Assembly (NCBI RefSeq): GCF_008831305.1
Contig: NZ_ML708619.1
Span: 81,085-145,084, forward strand
Length of the DNA stretch: 64,000 bases
Reading direction: 5' to 3'
DNA from: Kocuria coralli
Lineage (GTDB): Bacteria; Actinomycetota; Actinomycetes; Actinomycetales; Micrococcaceae
The position numbers and the translations under genes were made by a program. A model generated the notes under the pieces. That model was not told where the DNA came from. It saw nothing but the letters and a program-made list of their open reading frames with translations, and searched no databases. Of the stretch, positions 9,035 through 18,105 are shown one piece after another. Every line of letters starts with the position of its first letter. Position 1 is the stretch's first letter.

Positions 9035-10748
9035 ACTCTCCCGCACGGAGTACACCTCCCTCTACGGACCCACCGTCGGTGACCGGGTCCGGCTGGCCGA
9101 CACCGAGCTCTTCGCCGAGGTCGAGCGCGACCTGACCAACCGGGACCTGTCGGCGGCCGGGGACGAGGTGGTCTTCGGTGGCGGCAAGGTGATCCGCGAC
9201 GGGATGGGCCACAACGGCCGGCTGACTCGCGGCGACGGCGTCGTGGACACCGTGATCACCAATGCCCTGATCATCGACCACACCGGTGTCTTCAAAGCCG
9301 ATGTCGGCATCGTGGACGGCCGGATCAGCGCGCTCGGCAAGGCCGGGAACCCCGACGTGATGGACGGCGTGGACATCCTGATCGGCGCCGCGACCGAGGT
9401 GATCGCCGGGGAGCACAAGATCCTGACGGCGGGCGGGGTGGATACCCACATCCACTTCATCGGCTCGGATCAGGTCGGCACGGCGCTGGCCTCCGGAGTG
9501 ACCACCATGATCGGCGGCGGCACGGGCCCGGCGGAGGGCTCCAAGGCCACCACCGTCACCCCGGGGCCGTGGCACATCGAGAGGATGCTGCAGGCCCTGG
9601 ACGGCTACCCCATGAACTTCGGGCTGCTGGGCAAGGGGCATGCCGCCGCCCAGGCGCCCCTGGAGGAGCAGGCCCGTGCCGGGGTGGCGGGGTTCAAGAT
9701 CCACGAGGACTGGGGCGCCACGCACGGCTCCATCGACGCCGCCCTGACCGCCGCCGACCGCTTCGACCTCCAGGTGGCCATCCACACGGACACGCTCAAC
9801 GAGTGCGGGTTCGTGGAGGACACCGTGCGGGCGATCGCCGGGCGGGTGATCCACACCTTCCACACCGAAGGCGCCGGCGGCGGCCATGCCCCGGACATCA
9901 TCTCCATGGCGGGCATGCCCAACGTCCTGCCGTCCTCGACCAACCCCACGCTGCCGTTCACCCGGAACACCGCCGAAGAGCATCTCGACATGCTCATGGT
10001 CTGCCATCACCTCAATCCCGCCATCCCGGAGGACGTGGCCTTCGCGGACTCCCGGATCCGCCCGGAGACGATCGCCGCCGAGGACGTCCTGCACGACCTG
10101 GGCGTGTTCTCCATGACCTCCTCGGACTCCCAGGCCATGGGCCGGGTGGGCGAGGTGGTCCTGCGCACCTGGCAGCTGGCCGACCAGATGAAGAAACGCA
10201 CGGGCCCGCTGGGCGGGGACGGACGAGGGGACAACTTCCGGATCCGCCGGTACGTCTCCAAGTACACGATCAACCCCGCCATCAGCCACGGCATCGCCCA
10301 GCACGTCGGCTCGGTCGAAGCCGGCAAGCTGGCCGACCTGGTGCTGTGGGAGCCCGTCTTCTTCGGCGTCAAGCCGCACGCCGTGCTCAAGAGCGGGCAG
10401 ATCGTGCACTCCGTGATGGGCGACCCCAACGCGTCGATCCCCACCCCGCAGCCGCAGCTCATGCGCGACGCCTTCGGCGCGCAGGGCCAGGCCCCGGCAC
10501 GCAATTCCGTGCACTTCGTCTCCCGGGCGGCCTACGACGACGACGTCCGCACGCGCTACGGCCTGGCCCGGCAGATCCTGCCGGTCGGCGGGATCAGGGA
10601 CCTGACCAAGGCGGACCTCAAGCACAATGGGGAGACGCCGCGGATCGAGGTGGATCCCCAGACCTACCAGGTGCGGGTCGAGGGTGAGCTGATCACCGCC
10701 GAACCCGCGCAGGAGCTGGCCATGGCGCAGCGCTACCTCCTGTTCTGA
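9024..10748 (+). CDS. ureC: urease alpha (catalytic) subunit
   Basis: 574-residue catalytic subunit, normal length, GTG start at 9024 after ATAGGAGA. Nickel and catalytic features are present: VDTHIHF (first His pair near residue 140), the carbamylated lysine in [11 protein letters not shown] (Lys225), [22 protein letters not shown], and the flap MVCHHLNP with Cys327 and His328/329. The [16 protein letters not shown] block is intact. LNECGF has Cys where many ureases have Ser, a minor variant. It hydrolyses urea to ammonia and carbamate in the cytosol. All metal ligands I can place are present, so the enzyme should be active once loaded by UreDEFG. Confidence 0.97.
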   Translation: MARELSRTEYTSLYGPTVGDRVRLADTELFAEVERDLTNRDLSAAGDEVVFGGGKVIRDGMGHNGRLTRGDGVVDTVITNALIIDHTGVFKADVGIVDGRISALGKAGNPDVMDGVDILIGAATEVIAGEHKILTAGGVDTHIHFIGSDQVGTALASGVTTMIGGGTGPAEGSKATTVTPGPWHIERMLQALDGYPMNFGLLGKGHAAAQAPLEEQARAGVAGFKIHEDWGATHGSIDAALTAADRFDLQVAIHTDTLNECGFVEDTVRAIAGRVIHTFHTEGAGGGHAPDIISMAGMPNVLPSSTNPTLPFTRNTAEEHLDMLMVCHHLNPAIPEDVAFADSRIRPETIAAEDVLHDLGVFSMTSSDSQAMGRVGEVVLRTWQLADQMKKRTGPLGGDGRGDNFRIRRYVSKYTINPAISHGIAQHVGSVEAGKLADLVLWEPVFFGVKPHAVLKSGQIVHSVMGDPNASIPTPQPQLMRDAFGAQGQAPARNSVHFVSRAAYDDDVRTRYGLARQILPVGGIRDLTKADLKHNGETPRIEVDPQTYQVRVEGELITAEPAQELAMAQRYLLF

Positions 10749-10796
10749 CGAACGGGACGCCATTCGATCCCCACGCCGTCAGACAGGAGCACCCCA

Positions 10797-11285
10797 TTGA
10801 TCGTCGAATCCGTCCTGGGAAATCTGGACGAGCTCACCGAAGACGAACGCGCCGGCCTGCACCTGGAGCGCGTTCCGCTGGAAGGTCCTGCGTTGCGTCA
10901 GCGCGTTCAGAGGGTGACCACCGATCACGGGACGGAGTTCGGGCTGCGTCTGGCGGAGCGCAGGGAGCTGCGCGACGGGGACATCCTGCACCGGGACGGC
11001 CGCAACGTCGTCGTCGTCTCGACCCTTCCCACCGAGGTGCTCGCGATCGCACCCGTCAGCGTGGAGCAGGCCGCGTTCGTGGCGCACTCGCTGGGCAACC
11101 GGCACCTGCCCGCCCAGTTCTTCGGGCCGGAGGTCGCGTTCGCGGGACTGGAAGGTCACACGGGCGTCATGGTGGTCCAGTACGACCACACGGCCGAGCA
11201 CTTCCTGACCGACCACGGGGTGCGATTCGCCCGTCTGGACCGTGTGATGGAGCTGCCCTTCAGGCACGCCGAGCACACGCACTGA
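10797..11285 (+). CDS. ureE: urease accessory nickel metallochaperone UreE
   Basis: 162-residue UreE. The best start is TTG 10797, six bases after AGGAGC (10785-10790); no ATG lies nearby. The N-terminal peptide-binding domain spans about 1-75; the metal-binding domain has HSLGNRHLP near residue 105, with the interface histidine. The C-terminus ends HAEHTH, a short His-rich metal tail. It delivers nickel to the UreDFG complex. It sits 48 bases after ureC. Confidence 0.92.
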   Translation: MIVESVLGNLDELTEDERAGLHLERVPLEGPALRQRVQRVTTDHGTEFGLRLAERRELRDGDILHRDGRNVVVVSTLPTEVLAIAPVSVEQAAFVAHSLGNRHLPAQFFGPEVAFAGLEGHTGVMVVQYDHTAEHFLTDHGVRFARLDRVMELPFRHAEHTH

Positions 11286-11287
11286 CC

Positions 11288-11968
11288 GTGGTCTCCTTGG
11301 GTTCCGGGCTGCTCGCGGTCCTGCAGTTCGCCGACTCGGCATTGCCGACGGGCGCCTTCAGCCAGTCGCTGGGCCTGGAGACGGCCATCGACGACGAGGC
11401 GGTGCACGACGAGACCACCTTCCGGGCCTGGCTCCGGCGGTTCCTGCACCATCAGCTGGCTCCCGCCGACGGATGGGCGATCCGGGCCATCGTGAGGGAC
11501 GGCGCCGACCCTCTCGAGGTGGACGCCGCGCTGCACGCGATGACCCTGCCCGTGCAGGTCCGGGACGGCAACGCGGCGATGGGCCGCAGAGCCGCCCAGA
11601 TCGCGGAGCAGAACTTCAGCGGCCCGGCGGCGCAGGCCTACACGACGGCGCTGGGGCGCGGGGAGGTCATCGGTAGCGTGCCGGTGGTCCTGGCGCTGCT
11701 GGCAAGGGACCACGGCACCGGATGGGAGGACGCGTGCGCGGCGCACCTGTTCACCTCCCTCACCTCCCTGACCCAGAACGCCGTGCGCGGCATCCCGATC
11801 GGCCAGAACGCCGGGCAGCGGGTGCTGCGCGCCATGCATCCCGAGGTCGAGGCGGCGCTGGAGCGGATCGCGGCCATGACCGACGATGAGGTCGGGGCGG
11901 TCAGCCCGGCCCTGGAGATCGACCAGATGCGGCATTCCTGGCAGAGGGCCCGGATGTTCATGTCCTGA
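11288..11968 (+). CDS. ureF: urease accessory protein UreF
   Basis: 226-residue helical UreF, GTG start 2 bases after the ureE stop. LLQFADSALPTGAFSQSLGLE at the N-terminus (here beginning LAVLQFADS) and TQNAVRGIPIGQNAGQRVL near the C-terminus are diagnostic. UreF acts with UreD and UreG to carbamylate and load nickel into apo-urease. The 51 bases after it are noticeably AT-richer than the surroundings. Confidence 0.92.
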   Translation: MVSLGSGLLAVLQFADSALPTGAFSQSLGLETAIDDEAVHDETTFRAWLRRFLHHQLAPADGWAIRAIVRDGADPLEVDAALHAMTLPVQVRDGNAAMGRRAAQIAEQNFSGPAAQAYTTALGRGEVIGSVPVVLALLARDHGTGWEDACAAHLFTSLTSLTQNAVRGIPIGQNAGQRVLRAMHPEVEAALERIAAMTDDEVGAVSPALEIDQMRHSWQRARMFMS

Positions 11969-12019
11969 GGCTCTTTTCCCAACACACGAATCTCAACCCA
12001 GTCAATCTAGGAGGCACGG

Positions 12020-12640
12020 ATGACAACGGAACCGGTGCGGATCGGGGTCGGCGGACCCGTGGGCGCGGGCAAGACCCAGCTCGTGGAGAGGATCACGCGA
12101 GCCCTGGACGGGGAGGTGTCCACGGCGGCGATTACCAACGACATCTATACGATCGAGGACGCCAAGATCCTGTCCCGGACCTCGGTGCTGCCCGAGGACC
12201 GGATCGTGGGGCTGGAGACCGGTGGCTGCCCGCACACCGCGATCCGGGAGGACACCTCGATGAACGAGGCCGCGATCCAGGACCTCGTCAAGCGGCACCT
12301 CGATCTGCAGGTGATCTTCGTGGAGTCCGGCGGTGACAACCTCTCGGCCACCTTCTCCCCGGAGCTGGTGGACTTCTCGATCTACATCATCGACGTGGCC
12401 CAGGGCGAGAAGATCCCTCGCAAGGCGGGGCAGGGGATGATCAAGTCCGACCTGTTCGTGATCAACAAGACCGACCTGGCACCGTACGTGGGCGCGGACC
12501 TGACGGTCATGGAGGCCGACTCGCGGGTGTTCCGCAAGGACAAGCCGTTCGCCTTCACCAACCTCAAGACGGACGAGGGCCTGGAGACCGTGCTCGACTG
12601 GATCCGCAGGGACGTCCTGATGCTCGACCTGGCGGGCTGA
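12020..12640 (+). CDS. ureG: urease accessory GTPase UreG
   Basis: 206-residue SIMIBI GTPase, ATG start 7 bases after AGGAGG (12010-12015). The P-loop GGPVGAGKT covers residues 11-19, the metal-binding [13 protein letters not shown] motif has Cys70-Pro-His72, and [16 protein letters not shown] is the base-specificity region. The protein lacks the N-terminal His-rich extension found in some UreG proteins. GTP hydrolysis drives nickel transfer into urease. Four bases separate it from ureD. Confidence 0.95.
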   Translation: MTTEPVRIGVGGPVGAGKTQLVERITRALDGEVSTAAITNDIYTIEDAKILSRTSVLPEDRIVGLETGGCPHTAIREDTSMNEAAIQDLVKRHLDLQVIFVESGGDNLSATFSPELVDFSIYIIDVAQGEKIPRKAGQGMIKSDLFVINKTDLAPYVGADLTVMEADSRVFRKDKPFAFTNLKTDEGLETVLDWIRRDVLMLDLAG

Positions 12641-12644
12641 GGGG

Positions 12645-13496
12645 ATGAGCCCTGTGCCGGAGCCGGAGCCGACCGGCAGCCTCGAGCTGCGTGTCGCCCG
12701 CCAGGGCGGGCGGCACGTGATCGCGGCCCAGCGGCATCAGGGCGCCCTGCGCCTGCTGCGACCCGTGTACCTCGACTCCTCGGGGCAGCAGTGCGTGATC
12801 GTGGTCAATCCCGGCGGGGGTTACGTGGGAGGGGACCGGTACCGGCTGACGGCCGAGGTCGGCGAGGACGCCTCTGCCCTGGTCACCACGCAGTCGGCCA
12901 CCAAGGTCTACCGCACCGCCGGCCGGGGCGTGCTCCAGGAGCAGCGTTTCATCGTGGCCGACGGAGCGGTGCTCGAGGTCGTCCTGGATCCCCTGATCGC
13001 CTATCAGGACGCCGACTACCTGCAGCGCACCTCCGCCGTCGTCGCCCCCACAGGACGACTGGTGCTCACGGATATCGTGACGCCGGGGTGGGCCCCGGAC
13101 GGCTCGCCGTACCGGTGGCGATCGGTGCTGCTGCGCACGTCGTTGACCCGCCCGGCGGGTGAGCCGATCGCCACGGACACGCTGCGACTGGTCCCCGACG
13201 AGGACGGCGTGGCCGAGCACGGCTTCCTGGGGCGCCGGACCCACCTGGGCACCCTTCTCGCGGTGGCCCCCGAGCTGGACCGGGACGCCGTGGAGGAGGT
13301 GCACCGGCTCCTGGCCGACCGTGAGGCCCGCGTCGACGGGCTGCGGGCGGGGGTCTCGCCCCTCTCTTCGCCCGGACTGGCGGTGCGGGTGCTCGGCCCG
13401 GCCACCGAACCCGTGCACGAGCTCCTGCTGGACGTCCACGCCGTCCTGCGGAGTCGCTGGGGGAGTCAGCCCCGGCTGAACCTCCGCAAGTACTGA
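12645..13496 (+). CDS. ureD: urease accessory protein UreD (UreH)
   Basis: 283-residue scaffold protein. NPGGGYVGGDRYRLTAEV near residue 50-65, LVTTQSATKVYRT near 80-90 and YQDADYLQRTSAVV near 120 are the conserved blocks of UreD. It holds apo-urease for UreF/UreG action. The ATG at 12645 lies 4 bases after the ureG stop. This is the last gene of the cluster; the 82-bp gap to the convergent alanine dehydrogenase gene has no convincing terminator hairpin. Confidence 0.92.
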   Translation: MSPVPEPEPTGSLELRVARQGGRHVIAAQRHQGALRLLRPVYLDSSGQQCVIVVNPGGGYVGGDRYRLTAEVGEDASALVTTQSATKVYRTAGRGVLQEQRFIVADGAVLEVVLDPLIAYQDADYLQRTSAVVAPTGRLVLTDIVTPGWAPDGSPYRWRSVLLRTSLTRPAGEPIATDTLRLVPDEDGVAEHGFLGRRTHLGTLLAVAPELDRDAVEEVHRLLADREARVDGLRAGVSPLSSPGLAVRVLGPATEPVHELLLDVHAVLRSRWGSQPRLNLRKY

Positions 13497-13578
13497 CGCC
13501 CCCTGCCTCCCGGGCGGCCCCGGTGCTCGCCGAGTTCCCGGTGCCGGGCCCGCGCAGCCAGCGCGGTGGAGCGTCCCC

Positions 13579-14694
13579 TCACCGGGTATCCGAGCCCCCG
13601 GCGGGGCTGGCGAGAAGGTCCGGGAACTCCGAGGCGATGGCCGGATGGCGGATCGCCCCGCCGGAGACCAGCACGCCCCTGCCCAGCGCCTTGTTGTCCT
13701 GGCAGGCCTTCTGCCAGCCCGCGTCGGCCAGCTGCGCGGCATAGGGCAGTGTCGCGTTCGTGAGCCCGGCCGTCGAGGTCACGGGCACCGCGCCGGGCAT
13801 GTTGGCCACGCAGTAGAACGTCGCGGGACCGACCGTGAACGTCGGGTCGTCATGCGAGGTGGCCCGGCTCCCCTCGAAGCAGCCACCCTGGTCGACGGCG
13901 ATGTCCACGAGGACCGAGCCCTCCATCATCTTCTCCACGGTGGCGCGCTCGACCACCTTGGGGGCCCGGTGGCCCGGTACCAGGACAGCCCCGATCACCA
14001 GGTCCGACCGCAGGACGCAGCGCTCGATCTCCAGCGGGCTGGAGACCACCGTGCGCACCCGGCTGCCGTACTGCTCGTCCACCCGGCGCAGGGCGTCGAC
14101 CGAGAGGTCCAGGACGGTGACGTCCGCGCCCAGCCCGACCAGCTGGCTCAGCGCGTTGCTGCCGGCCGTCCCGGCGCCGATCACGGTGGCCACGGCCGGC
14201 CTGACCCCGGGGATGCCCGGCATCAGGATCCCGCGCCCGCCGCTGGTGGACAGCAGCAGGTGCGTCCCCACCAGGGCGGCCATCCGTCCCGCCACCTCGG
14301 ACATGGGGGCCAGGAGGGGCAGGGCGCCGTCGTCGGTGGCGACGTTCTCATAGGCGATGGCCGTGGTCCCGGCCTCGACGAGGGCCTTCGTGAGCTCCTC
14401 GGAGGCGGCCAGGTGGAGATAGGTGAAGAGCACCTGGCCCGGGCGCAGGTACCCGTATTCGGCGGGGGTGGGTTCCTTGACCTTGAGCACCAGTTCCGCA
14501 CCCCACGCGTCGCCGGCCGTGCCGATGCGCGCACCGGCCGCCACGTATTCGTCGTCGGGGATCCGGGAGCCTTTCCCCGCGCCCTCCTGCACGACGACGT
14601 CGTGCCCGTGCCGCGCCAGCTGATGCGCTCCCGCGGGGGTGATGGCGACGCGGTCTTCGTGGTTCTTGGTCTCAGCGGGGACGCCGATGATCAT
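13579..14694 (-). CDS. ald: alanine dehydrogenase
   Basis: 371-residue L-alanine dehydrogenase, full length. The start ATG (14694) follows GGAGGAAGGG. MIIGVPAETKNHEDRVA is the classic N-terminus; the pyruvate-site lysine lies in KVKEP, the catalytic histidine in YLHLA near residue 95, the nucleotide site is VIGAGTAGSNA near 170, and VDIAVDQGG near 270 carries the catalytic aspartate. It interconverts pyruvate plus ammonia and L-alanine with NAD(H). Lying convergent to the urease cluster, it could assimilate urease-derived ammonia, which is inference. Confidence 0.95.
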   Translation of the reverse strand: MIIGVPAETKNHEDRVAITPAGAHQLARHGHDVVVQEGAGKGSRIPDDEYVAAGARIGTAGDAWGAELVLKVKEPTPAEYGYLRPGQVLFTYLHLAASEELTKALVEAGTTAIAYENVATDDGALPLLAPMSEVAGRMAALVGTHLLLSTSGGRGILMPGIPGVRPAVATVIGAGTAGSNALSQLVGLGADVTVLDLSVDALRRVDEQYGSRVRTVVSSPLEIERCVLRSDLVIGAVLVPGHRAPKVVERATVEKMMEGSVLVDIAVDQGGCFEGSRATSHDDPTFTVGPATFYCVANMPGAVPVTSTAGLTNATLPYAAQLADAGWQKACQDNKALGRGVLVSGGAIRHPAIASEFPDLLASPAGGSDTR

Positions 14695-14714
14695 GGCGGG
14701 GCCCTTCCTCCGTG

Positions 14715-14740
14715 GCGGTACGGATCAGCGGTACGGATCG
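14715..14740 (-). repeat. tandem 13-bp repeat upstream of ald
   Basis: GCGGTACGGATCA (14715-14727) is followed at once by GCGGTACGGATCG (14728-14740). It lies about 20-45 bases upstream of the ald start, in its leader or promoter. It may be a regulator-binding pair; no regulator gene is adjacent. Confidence 0.5.
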
Positions 14741-14776
14741 GCAGTGCGTAGTGGCGCTACGACAGGCCACCGGCCG

Positions 14777-15262
14777 TCAGCTCAGCGCGTTCGCGAGATT
14801 GCGCAGGGTGGCCTGCACCTTCGAGGCGTCGACCAGCGGGAACCCCTTCTGGTCGAGCACCTCCTGATCGGTGACCTCGGTCCAGTCGCAGTAGTTGGTC
14901 ACGCGGGTGCTGTTGTCCGGGGCGGTCTGCAGCAGCCAGCCCCACTTCCATCCCGCCGGGTCCTGGCCCTCGTCGGCCACGAGCCACTCGATGCAGCGCT
15001 CGGGGTCGTAACGCGTGACGTAGTTGTCCGTGCGGTACCGGGTGGTCCCATCCGTCCAGAGCATCTCCATGACGAACATCTGATCCACGTATTCGATCGG
15101 CTCCTGGCCGACGGCGGCCCGGATCATGCCCGAGCCGTCGATCTCGGCGTGGCTGGACGGTCGCCGGAGCAGGTCCCACACGTCCTCGACCGGTGCGGGG
15201 ACGGTGGTGGTGACCTTCAGCCGGGTGTCGGTGGACTCTTCACGGATCTCGAGGTTGTTCAT
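14777..15262 (-). CDS. SRPBCC (polyketide cyclase / START-like) family protein
   Basis: 161-residue protein with the SRPBCC pattern: ligand-type start RLKVTTTVPAPVEDVWDLLRRPSSHAEIDGSG, a beta-sheet core and a C-terminal helix ending VQATLRNLANALS. Such proteins bind hydrophobic ligands in a deep cavity; the ligand here is unknown. I chose ATG 15262 (GGAAGG just upstream); ATG 15286 would add 8 residues. It is divergent from the following acetyltransferase gene and 82 bases beyond ald. Confidence 0.75.
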   Translation of the reverse strand: MNNLEIREESTDTRLKVTTTVPAPVEDVWDLLRRPSSHAEIDGSGMIRAAVGQEPIEYVDQMFVMEMLWTDGTTRYRTDNYVTRYDPERCIEWLVADEGQDPAGWKWGWLLQTAPDNSTRVTNYCDWTEVTDQEVLDQKGFPLVDASKVQATLRNLANALS

Positions 15263-15443
15263 GCCTTCCAGTGTGGTCCAGCTCATGGGCTGACTCAACG
15301 CTTGCGTCCGCACATGCCGCGAGCTTGCCAGACCGGGCCGCACCCTCTCCCGTCTTGCCCAGCCCTGGCCGGTCCTGGCCCGACGGCCCCCGGTGCGCAG
15401 CCGTGCCTCAGGGGGCGGAGGGGCGCCGCCCAGGCCGCGCCTC

Positions 15444-15449
15444 TAGGAT
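15444..15449 (+). promoter_or_regulatory. -10 box for a probable leaderless acetyltransferase mRNA
   Basis: TAGGAT lies 7 bases before the ATG at 15457, placing the transcription start at or next to the start codon, the usual leaderless arrangement in actinobacteria. No clear ribosome site is present. Confidence 0.5.
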
Positions 15450-15456
15450 CGGGTCC

Positions 15457-15921
15457 ATGACTGATCCCCAGGTTTTCGTCCTCACCCCCCAGAACATGAC
15501 CGCCGTGCAGATGCAGCGCGCCCTGCAGTTGCGGGTATCCGTCTTCGTGGCCGAGCAGGGCATCGTGTGCGAGGAGATCGACGACCTGGACCGGGCCGAG
15601 ACGACCGAGCACATCTGGCTCGAGGCGGACGGCGCCGTGGTCTCCGTGCTCCGGCTCCTCCTGGACGGCCCCGTGATCCGGATCGGGCGGGTGGCCACGC
15701 ACGCCGCGCATCGTCGTCGTGGGTACTCGGACAGGCTCATGCGCGTCGCGCTGGACCGGGCCGCGGACGCGGGGCGGCCGGTGGAGATCCATGCCCAGGC
15801 CTACCTGGAGCGCTGGTACGAGAAGTTCGGTTTCGAGCGCACCGGCCCGGACTTCCTGGAGGAGGGCGTCGACCACGTGCCCATGACGTGGCGCGGCCAC
15901 CCGCAGGCGGCTACCGCGTGA
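15457..15921 (+). CDS. GNAT family N-acetyltransferase (ElaA-like)
   Basis: 154-residue acetyltransferase. LQLRVSVFVAEQGIVCEEIDDLD near residues 22-45 is the ElaA-type substrate loop; the acetyl-CoA site is IGRVATHAAHRRRGYSDRLM, matching the Q/RxxGxG/A helix pattern; AQAYLERWYEKFGFERTG is the conserved C-terminal strand-helix. Acceptor substrate unknown. I used ATG 15457 because of the -10 box 7 bases upstream; in-frame starts further left would read through promoter DNA. Its stop overlaps the next gene (GTGA). Confidence 0.85.
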   Translation: MTDPQVFVLTPQNMTAVQMQRALQLRVSVFVAEQGIVCEEIDDLDRAETTEHIWLEADGAVVSVLRLLLDGPVIRIGRVATHAAHRRRGYSDRLMRVALDRAADAGRPVEIHAQAYLERWYEKFGFERTGPDFLEEGVDHVPMTWRGHPQAATA

Positions 15922-16625
15922 GTTTCGCGCAGGCCGTCGGCGACCTCTTCACGGCCCGGCCCGTTCCTCCGGCCGATACCTGGGTGCTCGTCCTCTGCGC
16001 GCTCGGCGCGATCGCGATCAGCATTCCCCGGGCCACCTGGCGCTGGTTCGGCCTGGTGGTCACGGTGGTCCACGAGCTGGGCCACGCGCTCGCGGGGCTC
16101 GTGACGGGCCGCCGCATCATGACCATCCGGATCGAGGCGGATCATTCCGGGGTGACCCATTCGATGGGCCGCGGCGCCTCGGCCATGTGGTCGACCTTCT
16201 GGGGCTATCCGTTCCCGGCCGTGGTCGGTGCGGCGTGGACCGCTGCCGTCGGCGCCGGGTTCTGGCCCCTGGCCGCCGTGGTCAGCGCACTGGTCCTGCT
16301 CGTCTCGCTCGTCGTGATGCGCGGCTGGCTGTCGTGGTTCATGACGACGACGGCCGCAGCCCTCCTGCTCGCCCTGTACTGGTTCGACGTGGCCCCCGGC
16401 CGGTGGCTCATGCTCGCGGTCGGGGCGGCGCTGTGGATCGGAGCCTTCCGGGCCTGGGTGAATCTGACCAGGCAGCATCTGGCGGGCTCACGACGTCGTC
16501 GTGCCTCGATTTCGGACGCGACGCTGCTCGCCCAGGGCACCGGCGTGCCCGCAGGTCTATGGCTGGTGGCCTTCCTGGTCGTCATCTCCCTGTGCGGCTT
16601 CTGGATCCTGGGTTCCTGGGTCTGA
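15918..16625 (+). CDS. M50-family (M50B) membrane metalloprotease
   Basis: 235-residue integral membrane protein with about six hydrophobic segments. The zinc motif HELGH occurs near residue 52-56 (VVHELGHALAGLVTGRR), typical of the actinobacterial M50B family related to site-2 proteases. No PDZ domain is present. A second metal-ligand motif is not obvious. GTG at 15918 overlaps the acetyltransferase stop, so the two are coupled. Substrate unknown; regulated membrane proteolysis is the family role. Confidence 0.8.
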   Translation: MSFAQAVGDLFTARPVPPADTWVLVLCALGAIAISIPRATWRWFGLVVTVVHELGHALAGLVTGRRIMTIRIEADHSGVTHSMGRGASAMWSTFWGYPFPAVVGAAWTAAVGAGFWPLAAVVSALVLLVSLVVMRGWLSWFMTTTAAALLLALYWFDVAPGRWLMLAVGAALWIGAFRAWVNLTRQHLAGSRRRRASISDATLLAQGTGVPAGLWLVAFLVVISLCGFWILGSWV

Positions 16626-16648
16626 GCCGGTCCTGGTACCGGTCCTGG

Positions 16649-16740
16649 AACGACGAGAAGTCAGTTCGCAGCCTCGACAACGACGAACGGTCGGTTTGCT
16701 CGCCCATCACCGCTGATGGGCGAGCAAACCGACCGTTCGT
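16649..16740. repeat. dyad repeat element, copy A (27-bp perfect hairpin, also a bidirectional terminator candidate)
   Basis: Bases 16683-16709 and 16714-16740 form a perfect 27-bp inverted repeat with a CCGC loop. The left arm contains the 20-nt core GGTCGGTTTGCTCGCCCATC (16689-16708) shared with copies at 37.1 and 38.4 kb. A degenerate direct copy of the arm start (GAGAAGTC, 16655) lies exactly 30 bases before GAACGGTC (16685). It sits between convergent genes, so it can terminate both. Confidence 0.85.
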
Positions 16741-16756
16741 GAGTCTCAGGCGGCTA

Positions 16757-17914
16757 TCACGCCCGATCGGGCAGGCGGGCCCCCGACTTCGTGTCGAACA
16801 GGTGGATGCGGTCCGGGTTCGGCGCCGCCCACACGGTCTGACCGGACTCGACCCGGCTGCGGCCGCCGGTGCGCACCACGATGGTGTCCATCGGGGCGTC
16901 GGCCTCGGAGGGCTCTGCGGCGGCCGCGGAGGAGTGGGTGGTGACGATCTTGTTGGCCACCGTCACGGGGGCCAGCGATCCGTACAGGTAGGCGTCGGCG
17001 CCGAGTTCCTCGACGACGTCGACGACGATCGGGAGGCCCTCGCCGTCGGCGCTCACCTTGAGGTCCTCGGGACGGATCCCGATGGTGACCTCATCGCCGG
17101 TGATCTTGGCGCGCTGCTCGTCCGTGAGCTGGATCCGGCTCGAGCCCAGCTGCAGGACGCCGCTGGAGTCGGGTGCGGCGCGGAACAGGTTCATGGCGGG
17201 CGAGCCGATGAACCCCGCGACGAACTCGTTGGCCGGCCGGTCGTACAGCTCGGCGGGGGTGTCCACCTGCATGAGCAGACCGTCCTTGAGCACGGCCACC
17301 CGGTCGCCCATGGTCATGGCCTCGGTCTGGTCGTGGGTCACGTAGACGGTCGTGACACCCAGCTCGCGGGTCAGGGAGGCGATCTGCGTGCGGGTCTGCA
17401 CGCGCAGCTTGGCGTCCAGGTTGGACAGGGGCTCGTCCATGAGGAACACCTGCGGGGAGCGCACGATGGCACGGCCCATGGCCACGCGCTGGCGCTGACC
17501 GCCGGAGAGAGCCTTCGGCTTGCGGTCCAGGTACTCGGTCAGATCCAGGATCTTGGCGGCCTCTTCGACCTGACGACGACGCTCGGCTGCGGGGACCTTG
17601 GCGATCTTCAGGGCGAAGCCCATGTTGTCGGCAACGGTCATGTGCGGGTACAGGGCGTAGTTCTGGAACACCATGGCGATGTCGCGATCGCGGGGGTCGA
17701 CGTCGGTGACATCCCGGTCGCCGATGCGGATGGCCCCGTCGGTGACCTGTTCGAGGCCTGCCAGCATGCGCAGGGTCGTGGACTTGCCGCAGCCGGAGGG
17801 GCCCACGAGAACCAGGAACTCGCCGTCGGCGATCTCGAGGTCCAGGCTGGAGACGGACGGGCTCGAGGCCCCGGGGTACTGACACGTCACGCGGTCATAG
17901 GTAACAGTAGCCAT
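16757..17914 (-). CDS. msmK: sugar ABC transporter ATP-binding protein (MsmK/UgpC/MalK type)
   Basis: 385-residue ATPase of the carbohydrate-uptake class 1 family. Walker A is GPSGCGKST near residue 38; the Q-loop is MVFQNYALYPHMTV; the signature is LSGGQRQRVAMGRAI; Walker B is VFLMDEPLSNLDAK; the switch histidine lies in VYVTHDQTEAM. After residue ~240 a TOBE-type regulatory domain follows (VTIGIRPEDLKV). Such ATPases often serve several transporters. The SBP-permease set at 26.0-29.4 kb has no ATPase, making this the likely energiser. A direct-repeat motif upstream (17985-18003) resembles one in the galactoside promoter. Confidence 0.93.
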   Translation of the reverse strand: MATVTYDRVTCQYPGASSPSVSSLDLEIADGEFLVLVGPSGCGKSTTLRMLAGLEQVTDGAIRIGDRDVTDVDPRDRDIAMVFQNYALYPHMTVADNMGFALKIAKVPAAERRRQVEEAAKILDLTEYLDRKPKALSGGQRQRVAMGRAIVRSPQVFLMDEPLSNLDAKLRVQTRTQIASLTRELGVTTVYVTHDQTEAMTMGDRVAVLKDGLLMQVDTPAELYDRPANEFVAGFIGSPAMNLFRAAPDSSGVLQLGSSRIQLTDEQRAKITGDEVTIGIRPEDLKVSADGEGLPIVVDVVEELGADAYLYGSLAPVTVANKIVTTHSSAAAAEPSEADAPMDTIVVRTGGRSRVESGQTVWAAPNPDRIHLFDTKSGARLPDRA

Positions 17915-17984
17915 GGCGATTTCTCACTTTCTTTCCCGGCAGGTACGTGCCGGACGATCCGTTGGAAAGATGGTGTTCTGCGAT

Positions 17985-18003
17985 TGAACACAAATGAACA
18001 CAA
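17985..18003. promoter_or_regulatory. direct-repeat operator candidate upstream of the ATPase gene
   Basis: TGAACACAA occurs twice, at 17985-17993 and 17995-18003, with a 10-bp period, about 70 bases upstream of the ATPase start in an AT-richer stretch. A similar TGAACATAA-N-CGAACATCAA pair lies at 31728. Ten-bp direct repeats suit DeoR-family regulators. Confidence 0.5.
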
Positions 18004-18105
18004 CGGAGACGATTCTACGCACGAATGTGAGCTGGAACTCATGTTACCCGGAAAATGATGTGATGGATGTCGCAGGATGTCGTGGCGGGCCGCGCCCCTT
18101 GATCG

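Noticed and set aside
16683..16740. 27-bp hairpin as an insertion-sequence end
   Set aside because: No transposase, no target duplication visible and no second end; its core recurs in other intergenic dyads, so I treat it as a repeat element that may also terminate transcription.
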